From assembly GCA_021129875.1 (NCBI GenBank), contig JAJOKK010000197.1, positions 2,972-8,105 of the forward strand: a DNA stretch of 5,134 bases, in the 5' to 3' direction. The stretch comes from Candidatus Bipolaricaulota bacterium. GTDB lineage: Bacteria > Bipolaricaulota > Bipolaricaulia > UBA7950 > UBA9294. Made by a program: the position numbers and the translations under genes. Each line of letters starts with the position of its first letter. Position 1 is the first letter of the stretch. Below are positions 1-5,111 of this stretch, one piece after another. The notes beneath the pieces are model-generated. The model was not told the origin of the DNA and did not search any database. It saw nothing but the letters and a program-made list of their open reading frames with translations.

Positions 1-695
1 TGGTCGCTGAAGCAGTAGTCACTTCTGAAGAAACAGCCGCTGAAACGACAGTCGCTACTGAAGAAGCGGTCGCTGAAGCAGTAGTCACTTCTGAAGAAAC
101 AGCCGCTGAAACGACAGTCGCCACTGAAGAAGTAGTCGCTGAAGCAGTAGTCACTTCTGCAGAAACAGCCGCTGAAACGACAGTCGCCACTGAAGCAGTG
201 GTCGCTGAAGCAGTAGTCACTTCTGAAGAAACAGCCGCTGAAACGACAGTCGCTACTGAAGAAGCGGTCGCTGAAGCAGTAGTCACTTCTGAAGAAACAG
301 CCGCTGAAACGACAGTCGCCACTGAAGAAGTAGTCGCTGAAGCAGTAGTCACTTCTGCAGAAACAGCCGCTGAAACGACAGTCGCCACTGAAGCAGTGGT
401 CGCTGAAGCAGTAGTCACTTCTGAAGAAACAGCCGCTGACGAGACAGTCACCACTGAAGAAGTAGTCGTTGAAGACGCAGCTTCTGAGCCGGAACTCGCT
501 GTGGAAACAGCCGCTGTGGAAACAGCCGCTGAGACAAAACCGCAGGGAGAGGACGAGGCGGCCGTGGAAGAGCCGGTTGCAGCCGACGAAAATCAATCGG
601 AAAGCGACAAAGCTGTAGAAGAGATCGTTGCGGAGACGGCGGAAGAAGCGCCGGCCGAAACGGACGAAAAAGACCACAAGAAGGAAGGAACCTAG
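1..695 (+). CDS. rpsB: C-terminal repeat tail, probably of 30S ribosomal protein S2 (5'-truncated by window edge)
   Basis: The frame is open from base 3 to the TAG at 693-695 with no start needed inside the window, so this is the end of a longer gene. About 230 residues are visible. The first ~154 are seven copies of a 22-residue Ala/Val/Thr/Glu repeat, followed by an acidic Ala/Glu/Val stretch that ends in a short basic patch (KDHKKEG). No S2 core domain is visible, so the identity is inferred from position alone: the gene ends 6 bp before tsf, and in most bacteria the gene there is rpsB. S2 binds the 30S subunit near S1, and acidic C-terminal extensions of S2 occur in several lineages. The GTG at 198 lies inside a repeat unit and is not a credible start. 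The main alternative is a separate repeat protein inserted between rpsB and tsf. The tail looks disordered or helical; no catalytic motif, signal peptide or membrane segment is visible. Confidence 0.72.
   Translation, partial: VAEAVVTSEETAAETTVATEEAVAEAVVTSEETAAETTVATEEVVAEAVVTSAETAAETTVATEAVVAEAVVTSEETAAETTVATEEAVAEAVVTSEETAAETTVATEEVVAEAVVTSAETAAETTVATEAVVAEAVVTSEETAADETVTTEEVVVEDAASEPELAVETAAVETAAETKPQGEDEAAVEEPVAADENQSESDKAVEEIVAETAEEAPAETDEKDHKKEGT
3..464 (+). repeat. 66-bp coding tandem repeat, seven copies, arranged as a 198-bp higher-order unit
   Basis: Copies start at 3, 69, 135, 201, 267, 333 and 399, exactly 66 bp apart, so the reading frame is kept. Three variants (A, B, C) differ at a few bases: for example, the unit ends in GAAGAAGCG, GAAGAAGTA or GAAGCAGTG. 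They follow each other as A-B-C-A-B-C-A'. Bases 3-200 and 201-398 appear identical on reading, so the last event was duplication of a three-unit block. The seventh copy diverges near its end, and degenerate material continues after 464. Bases 1-2 (tg) fit the end of a C unit, so the array probably extends upstream of the window. Each 22-residue unit splits into two similar 11-residue halves. Confidence 0.95.
501..530 (+). repeat. 15-bp tandem duplication within the acidic tail
   Basis: GTGGAAACAGCCGCT occurs twice back to back (501-515 and 516-530) and encodes VETAA twice. The segment AAACAGCCGCTG is shared with the 66-bp units upstream, so this is probably a decayed piece of the same repeat family. 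Confidence 0.85.
681..690 (+). promoter_or_regulatory. Ribosome-binding site for tsf
   Basis: AAGGAAGGAA overlaps the last codons of the upstream gene and lies 11 bases before the ATG at 702. It supports that start and suggests that tsf is translated from the same messenger as the upstream gene. Confidence 0.7.
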
Positions 696-701
696 CCGAA
701 A

Positions 702-1298
702 ATGACGATACGAAGTGAAGACGTTAAAGCCTTGCGTGCTGATACCGGTGTAGGGATCATGGATTGCAAGAACGCGCTCACCAAGGCGGAAGGCGATATA
801 GAGCGGGCGAAGAAGATCTTGCGCGAAGAAGGGCTGGCGCTCCTCTCTCATACGGGGCGCGCGACGACCGAAGGCCGGGTAGAAGCCTACGTTCATCACA
901 GCGGCAAGGTCGGTGTTCTGCTTGAGGTCGCCTGCAACACTGATTTTGCGGCGAACAGCGATGACTTCCGTGGTTTTATGCTTGACGTCGCCATGCATAT
1001 CGCTGCTAACAAACCACGGTATATTATCCCGGAAGACGTCCCGGAAGAGACGATAGAGACAGAGAAGGAGATTTACCGGAAACAGATGGAGAAGGAAGGA
1101 AAACCGGCCGAGATGATCGGCAAGATCGTCGAAGGGCGGATAAAGAAGTTCCATACCGAGACCTGTCTGCTCAAGCAGACGTTCGTCAAGGATCCGGCCC
1201 ACACGATCGAGGACCTTCTGGCAGATCTCCGTTCAAAGACCGGTGAGAACATCACCATCAAACGTTTCGTCCGTTATGAAATCGGTGAACAGGACTGA
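702..1298 (+). CDS. tsf: Translation elongation factor Ts (EF-Ts)
   Basis: EF-Ts is the cytoplasmic nucleotide-exchange factor that releases GDP from EF-Tu. The N-terminal UBA-like domain (about residues 5-48) carries the family signature TGVGIMDCKNAL (15-26). The core follows with ACNTDFAANSDDF (77-89), whose Thr-Asp-Phe corresponds to the family TDF motif that contacts EF-Tu. The C-terminal end, ITIKRFVRYEIGE (184-196), is also typical. At 198 residues it belongs to the short class, like the ~196-residue Thermus protein, and lacks the larger second core repeat of E. coli EF-Ts (~283 residues). The ATG at 702 has a good ribosome-binding site and places the UBA domain at the expected distance. 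One oddity is the linker after the UBA domain, LALLSHTGRATTEG (45-58), which lacks most of the lysines usually present there. The gene lies 6 bp after the probable rpsB and abuts pyrH with no spacer. Confidence 0.97.
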   Translation: MTIRSEDVKALRADTGVGIMDCKNALTKAEGDIERAKKILREEGLALLSHTGRATTEGRVEAYVHHSGKVGVLLEVACNTDFAANSDDFRGFMLDVAMHIAANKPRYIIPEDVPEETIETEKEIYRKQMEKEGKPAEMIGKIVEGRIKKFHTETCLLKQTFVKDPAHTIEDLLADLRSKTGENITIKRFVRYEIGEQD

Positions 1299-1988
1299 AT
1301 GAGCGCCCCGTCACGCCTCCTCCTCAAACTCTCCGGCGGGGCGTTCAAGGGCGAGGAAGGGGCCTTCTCTCCCGTATCGATCCGCCGTATCACTGAACAG
1401 ATTACATCCCTTGGGAGTATCGAACTAGGGATCGTAATCGGTGGCGGGAACATCATTCGCGGCGCCAAGAGCCCGTGGCTCGATCGGATCGAAGCCGACA
1501 CCCTGGGGATGCTGGCGACCGTATTGAACGGCCTTGCCCTCCGCTCGTACATCGAAAGAAGCGGCCGGGAGGCGATCGTGCAATCGGCAGTGTCGACCGA
1601 ACTGACCGAGCCGATCTCTCCGCAGAAGGCGCGTCGTGCTCTGGCAAACGGGCAGATCGTAATCTTTGTCGGCGGAACGGGAAACCCTCTCGTTACAACC
1701 GACACCGCTGCCGCCATACGAGCGATATCGATCGGCGCCACCCTCCTTGTCAAGGGATCCAACGTCCCAGGGGTCTTCACCGAAGACCCCTCTACCGGAA
1801 GGGATCCCCGACTTTTACCCGAGGTAAGTTTCGAAGAATTCATCACCCACCGCTATGGGGTGATGGACCTCGTCGCAGTGCAAATCTGCCGGGAGCATAA
1901 CCTGCCGATCATCGTCTTCGACCTGGAAGAGGAAGGGGCGTGGCAGGCAATCGCACAGGGGAAGACAGTCGGAACACTGATCCACTGA
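1299..1988 (+). CDS. pyrH: UMP kinase (uridylate kinase)
   Basis: This bacterial UMP kinase of the amino acid kinase family phosphorylates UMP to UDP with ATP, early in pyrimidine nucleotide synthesis, and is usually a regulated hexamer. Visible motifs are LKLSGGAF (9-16, N-terminal phosphate-binding strand), GGGNIIRG (48-55), an Asp followed by GMLATVLN (67-77, UMP-binding region), GGTGNP (125-130), TTDTAA (133-138), VPGVFTEDP (156-164, nucleotide-site loop) and YGVMDLVAVQIC (186-197). The 229-residue length is close to the usual 235-245. The ATG directly follows the tsf stop codon (TGA then ATG) with no clear separate Shine-Dalgarno, which suggests translational coupling. Two motif changes are notable: the usual SGEA is SGGA, and the usual VDGVY/F has Pro in place of Asp. 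Overall the kinase fold motifs are intact and it is probably active. The frr gene that commonly follows is not present. Confidence 0.96.
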   Translation: MSAPSRLLLKLSGGAFKGEEGAFSPVSIRRITEQITSLGSIELGIVIGGGNIIRGAKSPWLDRIEADTLGMLATVLNGLALRSYIERSGREAIVQSAVSTELTEPISPQKARRALANGQIVIFVGGTGNPLVTTDTAAAIRAISIGATLLVKGSNVPGVFTEDPSTGRDPRLLPEVSFEEFITHRYGVMDLVAVQICREHNLPIIVFDLEEEGAWQAIAQGKTVGTLIH

Positions 1989-2024
1989 AGCAGGCAGTTC
2001 CCTGTACATATCGTAACCCTGTGC

Positions 2025-2030
2025 TATAAA
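2025..2030 (+). promoter_or_regulatory. Possible -10 element (TATAAA) in the pyrH-peptidase gap
   Basis: TATAAA lies 36 bp after the pyrH stop and ~170 bp before the peptidase start. No convincing -35 element lies 16-18 bp upstream. A second weak candidate is TTGCAA (2109-2114) with TACCCT (2132-2137) at 17-bp spacing. The 212-bp gap and the strong ribosome-binding site suggest separate transcription of the peptidase gene, but neither promoter candidate is secure. Confidence 0.2.
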
Positions 2031-2189
2031 GATCAATAGGCACATCTGCACTCGCCCATCACGATCGCCCGTCGCGACCGCCATATGCTGAAGAAAACCG
2101 ACTAGCGATTGCAACTATCCGTTTCTGGCCGTACCCTTAATCGAGGTCCCGCAGGAGTGGCTAACCCTAACAGAGCGAGCTGTAACAAC

Positions 2190-2196
2190 AAGGAGG
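2190..2196 (+). promoter_or_regulatory. Ribosome-binding site for the M20 amidohydrolase
   Basis: AAGGAGG is a near-perfect Shine-Dalgarno sequence 4 bases before the ATG at 2201. Spacing is slightly short, but the site fixes this start over in-frame alternatives further in. Confidence 0.75.
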
Positions 2197-2200
2197 ATCG

Positions 2201-3379
2201 ATGAACGAGTGGAAGGAGGAGGCCTGTGCGCGTGTCGATGAGCTTGGCGGGCGTCTGCGCGCAGTGAGCCGAGAGATTCATGAGAACCCCGAACTTAAAT
2301 TTGAAGAGGTCCGTGCCTCACGGCTCCTTGCCACAGAGTTGGAGGCGGACGGGTTCAACGTCGAGCTTGGCGCCGCCGGTCTGGAGACAGCGATCTATGC
2401 GGTGCACCCGGCAATAAGCACCGGACCGACAGTGGCGATCATCGGCGAATACGACGCCCTCCCCGAGATCGGGCACGCCTGCGGGCACAACCTGATCGCC
2501 GGTGCCGCTCTTGGTGCCAGCCTCTCGCTGGTAGAGATCAAGGCCGATCTTCCTGGAAAGTTGATCTTCTTCGGAACCCCGGCCGAGGAGGGGGGAGGGG
2601 GGAAGGTGATGATGGTCGATGCAGGCCTGTTCAACGGGATCGATGCGGCGATGATGTTCCACCCATCTACTCACACCGTGGTCGACTGGGGGAGCCTGGC
2701 GATCACCGAAGTAGCGATCTCGTTCACCGGGAAGCCCTCCCACTCCTCGGGCTCGCCGGAGAAAGGGATCAACGCCCTTGATGCGGTGATCCAGACATTC
2801 AACGGCATAAATGCGTTGCGCCAGCACATCAAGGACGGAGCGCGGATTCATGGGATCATCACCAACGGCGGGGCCAAGCCGAACATCGTCCCCGAGCACG
2901 CTGCGGCGTTGTTCTACGTGCGTGCAGCAGAGAACAATTATCGCGACAAGCTGCTGGAAAAGCTTCGCCGGTGCGCGGAAGGAGCAGCGCTCGCTACCGG
3001 AGCGACCCTCTCCTACAAAACGGTCGGCCATTCCTACCAGGCAATGAAACCGAACCAGGCCATAGGAGACGCATTCGTGCGCAACCTAGAGATACTGGGC
3101 GAGCCGCTCAACCCTCCCACAGACAACTCGATGGGATCGACCGACATGGGCGACGTATCGCAAGCCGTACCTGCAATCCATCCCTACATCAAAATCTGCG
3201 CCGCAGAGATCGCCGCTCACTCGCGCGAGTTCGCCGCGGCAGCAGCATCGGAGCGCGGGGAGCAGGTGATGCTCATCGCCGCCAAAGCAATGGCGATGAC
3301 CACGATCGATCTGCTGACCGATCCAGCCCTGCTGCGCAAGGCAAAAGGTGAATTTTGCTCCCATCATCATGAAGCGTAA
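2201..3379 (+). CDS. M20-family metallo-amidohydrolase/peptidase (AbgB / PM20D2-like)
   Basis: This is a probable cytoplasmic zinc-dependent hydrolase that cleaves an amide bond in an N-acyl amino acid or dipeptide-like substrate. Likely metal ligands or catalytic residues are visible: GHACGHN (91-97, Cys94 and His96), the PAEEGGGGK segment (128-135, with the Glu129-Glu130 pair), MFHP (152-155, His154) and AAHSREF (338-344, His340). The EYDALPEIGHACGHN block is typical of the subgroup containing p-aminobenzoyl-glutamate hydrolase subunit B and the PM20D2 dipeptidases. The lid or dimerisation domain spans about 170-285. The length of 392 residues is normal. There is no signal peptide, and the first residues form a charged helix. 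It starts with a strong Shine-Dalgarno site 212 bp after pyrH and is probably not part of the translation operon. The C-terminus ends in a short CSHHHEA tail. The substrate cannot be told from sequence; aminoacylase or carboxypeptidase activity is also possible. Confidence 0.92.
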   Translation: MNEWKEEACARVDELGGRLRAVSREIHENPELKFEEVRASRLLATELEADGFNVELGAAGLETAIYAVHPAISTGPTVAIIGEYDALPEIGHACGHNLIAGAALGASLSLVEIKADLPGKLIFFGTPAEEGGGGKVMMVDAGLFNGIDAAMMFHPSTHTVVDWGSLAITEVAISFTGKPSHSSGSPEKGINALDAVIQTFNGINALRQHIKDGARIHGIITNGGAKPNIVPEHAAALFYVRAAENNYRDKLLEKLRRCAEGAALATGATLSYKTVGHSYQAMKPNQAIGDAFVRNLEILGEPLNPPTDNSMGSTDMGDVSQAVPAIHPYIKICAAEIAAHSREFAAAAASERGEQVMLIAAKAMAMTTIDLLTDPALLRKAKGEFCSHHHEA

Positions 3380-3383
3380 AGCA

Positions 3384-3414
3384 GTGTTGGGTTTTGAGTG
3401 TTGGGTTTTGGGTT
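3384..3414 (+). repeat. G/T-rich tandem and left arm of an imperfect inverted repeat
   Basis: The 14-bp unit GTGTTGGGTTTTGR occurs twice (3384-3397 and 3398-3411), starting 5 bp after the peptidase stop. The 16 bases at 3384-3399 are the exact reverse complement of 3639-3654, and GTTTTGGGTT at 3405-3414 is the reverse complement of 3631-3640. The two arms therefore match apart from a 7-bp indel and lie about 215 bp apart. Confidence 0.85.
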
Positions 3415-3473
3415 AAAAAGCGGGAGAGAGACGATGGGATCTGGGATTACGGATTAGAGGGGAGTAAGGATTG

Positions 3474-3508
3474 AGCCGGATGAGTCCCTTTGCGAACTGG
3501 ATTCGGCT
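3474..3508 (+). other. Short stem-loop between the inverted-repeat arms
   Basis: AGCCGGAT (3474-3481) can pair with ATTCGGCT (3501-3508) over 8 positions, one of them a G-U pair, around a 19-base loop. There is no T-run afterwards, so it is not a typical terminator. It may be chance. Confidence 0.3.
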
Positions 3509-3574
3509 GGTTCGCCCGGGGAGATAAAGCATGCCCGAAGCAATGAGAGAACGCCCAACCCAAGCCCGTATTCC

Positions 3575-3619
3575 CAACAAACTCAATGAACTCCATAAAC
3601 CCAACAAACCCAAAACCGC
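3575..3619 (+). repeat. Degenerate 9-bp tandem repeat (CAACAAACY type)
   Basis: Five consecutive 9-bp units can be read: CAACAAACT, CAATGAACT, CCATAAACC, CAACAAACC and CAAAACCGC. On the other strand this reads as G/T-rich text like the block at 3384-3414. The 9-bp period keeps frame and creates spurious ORFs on both strands, with 3-residue periodic translations such as NKL-NEL-HKP. Confidence 0.7.
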
Positions 3620-3674
3620 TTCCCCCCGTGAACCCAAAACTCAAAACCCAACACCCAAAACCGCTCCCCCCCCC
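3608..3674 (+). repeat. C/A-rich right arm with two C-tracts; minus-strand G-quadruplex candidate
   Basis: ACCCAAAACCGCT occurs at 3608-3620 and 3653-3665, each copy followed by a C-tract (C6 at 3622-3627 and C9 at 3666-3674). The right arm of the inverted repeat (3631-3654) lies between them. On the minus strand the G-runs at 3674-3666, 3656-3654, 3649-3647, 3635-3633 and 3627-3622 are separated by loops of 9, 4, 11 and 5 bases, which permits an intramolecular G-quadruplex. The C9 run is prone to slippage or sequencing error. Confidence 0.75.
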
Positions 3675-3682
3675 GCAGCTCA

Positions 3683-3784
3683 CCTCCGATCTACCGGTAC
3701 GACCGCTGCTACTGCTGTCAGGAGATGTGCCCGGCGAGCGCTATCACGATCGTTGTGCCGGTGTTCGGGCGGGTTATCCACTGA
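3683..3784 (+). pseudogene. C-terminal remnant of a ferredoxin-type iron-sulfur protein (DUF362-like)
   Basis: The frame from about 3683 to the TGA at 3782-3784 translates as PPIYRYDRCYCCQEMCP followed by ASAITIVVPVFGRVIH. The core CYCCQEMCP with the downstream AI closely resembles the C-terminal 4Fe-4S motif of DUF362 proteins (family pattern CxxCxCCxxxCPxxAI), where the gene also ends soon after. No start codon, ribosome-binding site or N-terminal domain precedes it: the frame runs straight back into the C9 tract and the low-complexity DNA. The position of the first expected Cys of the motif is Tyr (TAC, 3698-3700, one base from TGC). I infer the surviving 3' end of a gene whose upstream part was deleted or replaced. 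The family assignment rests on recalled motif similarity only; a chance match cannot be excluded over ~33 codons. Confidence 0.5.
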
Positions 3785-3835
3785 TCGGGCGCGGGCTGGG
3801 TCACTACTTACCGAACGGTTACAGAGCCAAAGACA

Positions 3836-3841
3836 AGGAGG
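3836..3841 (+). promoter_or_regulatory. Ribosome-binding site for the TauE/SafE permease
   Basis: AGGAGG, within AAGGAGGAG, lies 13 bases before the ATG at 3855. This is longer than usual, but an in-frame TAG at 3852-3854 rules out any earlier start. Confidence 0.6.
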
Positions 3842-3854
3842 AGATCGGGTGTAG

Positions 3855-4631
3855 ATGGATGTCGGTATCTTCATAACGCTCTTTCTAGCTGCCATCGGAA
3901 TCGGCGGCCTGGCAAGCCTGCTCGGGGTGGGGGGCGGGATCTTCATGGTCCCGCTTCTGTTGATGGCGCATTTTGTTCCGACCCTGCAAGCAGCCATCGG
4001 CACCAGTATCGCCGGGGTGATCTTCACCAGTCTGTCAGGCTCCGTTGTCTATGCACTGAGACGGACGATCGATTTTCGGCTTGGGCTGTTGCTCATGCCG
4101 ACGACGATCATTGGGGCGTGGTGCGGCGCGCGGCTGACCACGATCATCGATAGCCGTATCCTAGCGATCGCCTTTGGCACGTTCCTCCTCTATCCAGTAG
4201 TGATGATGCTGCGCGGGAAGGGGCCGAAAGAGATCACCCTCTCCCTTCACGGAGAGGCGAAGGGTGCCCGTTTGTACGTGTTCACAGCCGTTCTCGGCCT
4301 GGTCGCCGGGACCGCCTCCGGCCTGTTCGGAATCGGCGGGGGGACGGTGGTGGTCCCCGCTCTCGCTGTCTTCTTGGGGCTCGATATCGTCACCGCAGTC
4401 GGGACCAGCCTGTTCGTCATGTTCCCCGCCGCGGTCATGGGCGCCCACCAGCACTGGATGCAGGGGAACCTCCATCCCGAACTGGCCCTCCCACTGATCC
4501 TCGGTCTGATAATCGGCGCCCAGATCGGCCCCCGTATCGGGGAGCACCTGCCAAAAAAACGCCTACGGCAGATCTTCGGGGCCGTCCTCCTCTACGCCGC
4601 GATCAGCATGTTTATGAATGGGTTTTCGTAA
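3855..4631 (+). CDS. TauE/SafE-family membrane permease (putative sulfite/organosulfonate or anion exporter)
   Basis: This is an integral inner-membrane protein of the TauE/SafE family (formerly DUF81), whose studied members move sulfite, sulfoacetate or related organic anions. The two family signatures sit in each half of an internal duplication: GVGGGIFMVP (24-33) followed by AIGTS (47-51), and GIGGGTVVVP (159-168) followed by AVGTS (181-185). About seven to eight hydrophobic segments can be seen, near residues 4-22, 26-38, 47-68, 74-92, 102-118, 141-160, 162-195, 208-226 and 239-256, some of them short or re-entrant. The loop at 119-138 is charged. The 258-residue length is typical. An upstream in-frame stop fixes the start at 3855. 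It stands alone between a gene remnant and a long gap, with no sulfur-metabolism gene in the window, so the substrate is unknown. Confidence 0.93.
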   Translation: MDVGIFITLFLAAIGIGGLASLLGVGGGIFMVPLLLMAHFVPTLQAAIGTSIAGVIFTSLSGSVVYALRRTIDFRLGLLLMPTTIIGAWCGARLTTIIDSRILAIAFGTFLLYPVVMMLRGKGPKEITLSLHGEAKGARLYVFTAVLGLVAGTASGLFGIGGGTVVVPALAVFLGLDIVTAVGTSLFVMFPAAVMGAHQHWMQGNLHPELALPLILGLIIGAQIGPRIGEHLPKKRLRQIFGAVLLYAAISMFMNGFS

Positions 4632-4815
4632 TGCGCGCTCTTCTTACGGATGCTCCACCGTTGCGAAGTAGAGGCATGCGGCAGAAAACCTGTATGCGGT
4701 ACTGCTTCTTGCGTTGTCGGGGCGGTTTCTTTCGAGCGGCAGCAATACCCGTAACGCTGTGAAACGTGATCGCAAAACGGGACTCCTGCCCAGCTTCTCT
4801 GCGCGGTAGACGCTT

Positions 4816-4860
4816 ATCTGCTGCCTGCCTGTCGCAGTCGTGATGCAAACAGGCAGCGAT
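4816..4860 (+). other. Long-stem hairpin, possible weak transcription terminator
   Basis: GCTGCCTG (4820-4827) pairs perfectly with CAGGCAGC (4850-4857), and ATC (4816-4818) with GAT (4858-4860) across a one-base bulge. The loop is 22 bases. The following TATCATTTTA is AT-rich but not a true T-run. It could end the permease transcript, but it lies nearly 190 bp downstream and the large loop is unusual for a terminator. Confidence 0.4.
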
Positions 4861-4891
4861 TATCATTTTAGCGTTATCACCACGTTGTGTA

Positions 4892-4957
4892 GGTTCGTAG
4901 TGGCGACTTTAGTCGCTGGTTGCACAGCTGCAAGAACTAAAGTCGTTACTACTAACC
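4892..4957. repeat. Inverted pair of REP-like palindromes (BIME-like)
   Basis: The 22 bases at 4892-4913 match the reverse complement of 4936-4957 at 19 of 22 positions, with a 22-base spacer. The left copy contains GTAG (4897-4900) followed by a tight palindrome, GCGACT-TT-AGTCGC (4903-4916). A leading GTAG plus a short palindrome is the known layout of REP sequences mobilised by RAYT-type transposases (TnpA_REP). The right copy, read on the minus strand, also has GTAG, but its hairpin is degraded. The spacer holds a smaller hairpin (TTGCA 4920-4924 with TGCAA 4929-4933). No transposase gene lies in the window, so the link to RAYT is inference. Confidence 0.7.
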
Positions 4958-4984
4958 CCGTTGCGTAAGCAAAGCCAAAGGCCG

Positions 4985-5111
4985 GTAATGAGAATTACTG
5001 CTCCTTGAGCGGTCTCCGGGTAGCTCTGTAATCAGAGGTCAAAAGACAAGCTCCCCAACGTTCCCTCACCGGCTAGCTTGCTCACCCCGGTACACCTTCC
5101 AGAAGAGGTGT
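4985..5111. other. Cluster of small hairpins near the right edge
   Basis: Three short perfect stems occur: GTAAT-GAGA-ATTAC (4985-4998), CTCTG-TAAT-CAGAG (5024-5037), and ACACCT (5092-5097) with AGGTGT (5106-5111). GAGC (5007-5010) can also pair with GCTC (5023-5026), which would exclude the second stem. The window ends in GAGAGAGGAG, which resembles a Shine-Dalgarno site for a gene starting just outside. This could be a structured leader, but I do not recognise a riboswitch class. Confidence 0.25.

Larger units (their letters stand above)
3380..3682. other. Gene-free low-complexity spacer
   Basis: No credible gene lies here on either strand. The + strand is G-rich on the left (to about 3470) and C/A-rich on the right (from about 3550), so the region has the overall form of a large imperfect inverted repeat around a more ordinary centre. 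No clear rho-independent terminator for the peptidase gene is visible. Confidence 0.8.

Noticed and set aside
3..464. CRISPR array
   Set aside because: The 66-bp units are contiguous with no unique spacers and keep an open reading frame, so this is a coding tandem repeat.
198..695. Stand-alone 165-residue gene starting at the GTG at 198
   Set aside because: The same frame is open to the left edge through identical repeat units, and that GTG has no ribosome-binding site; it is one codon of the repeat.
1274..1846. Minus-strand ORF of 190 codons opposite pyrH
   Set aside because: It is fully antisense to a clear UMP kinase gene, with no family features; open frames opposite GC-rich genes are common.
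1815..2114. Minus-strand ORF spanning the pyrH end and the intergenic gap
   Set aside because: It overlaps conserved pyrH codons, and no recognisable domain or ribosome-binding site was seen.
2318..3031. Minus-strand ORF of 237 codons opposite the M20 gene
   Set aside because: It is antisense to a protein with all expected metal-binding motifs; its translation shows no family signature.
3413..3683. Minus-strand ORFs with Phe/Gly-rich periodic translation
   Set aside because: The periodicity is produced by the 9-bp and G/T-rich repeats; composition is low-complexity and there is no sign of coding.
3531..3876. Plus-strand ORFs rich in Pro/Lys/Asn leading into the permease gene
   Set aside because: They are translations of the C/A-rich repeat and run out of frame across both the ferredoxin-like remnant and the permease start.
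4161..4547. Minus-strand ORF of 128 codons opposite the permease gene
   Set aside because: It is an antisense shadow of a clear membrane protein; its acidic, His-rich translation mirrors the hydrophobic codons of the other strand.
4612..4866. Minus-strand 84-codon ORF after the permease gene
   Set aside because: It begins in the intergenic hairpin region, overlaps the permease stop, has no ribosome-binding site that I trust and no recognisable family.
4892..4957. tRNA or rho-independent terminator
   Set aside because: GGTTCGTAG resembles a T-loop fragment, but no cloverleaf fits; no T-run follows the palindromes, and the GTAG-palindrome layout fits REP sequences better.
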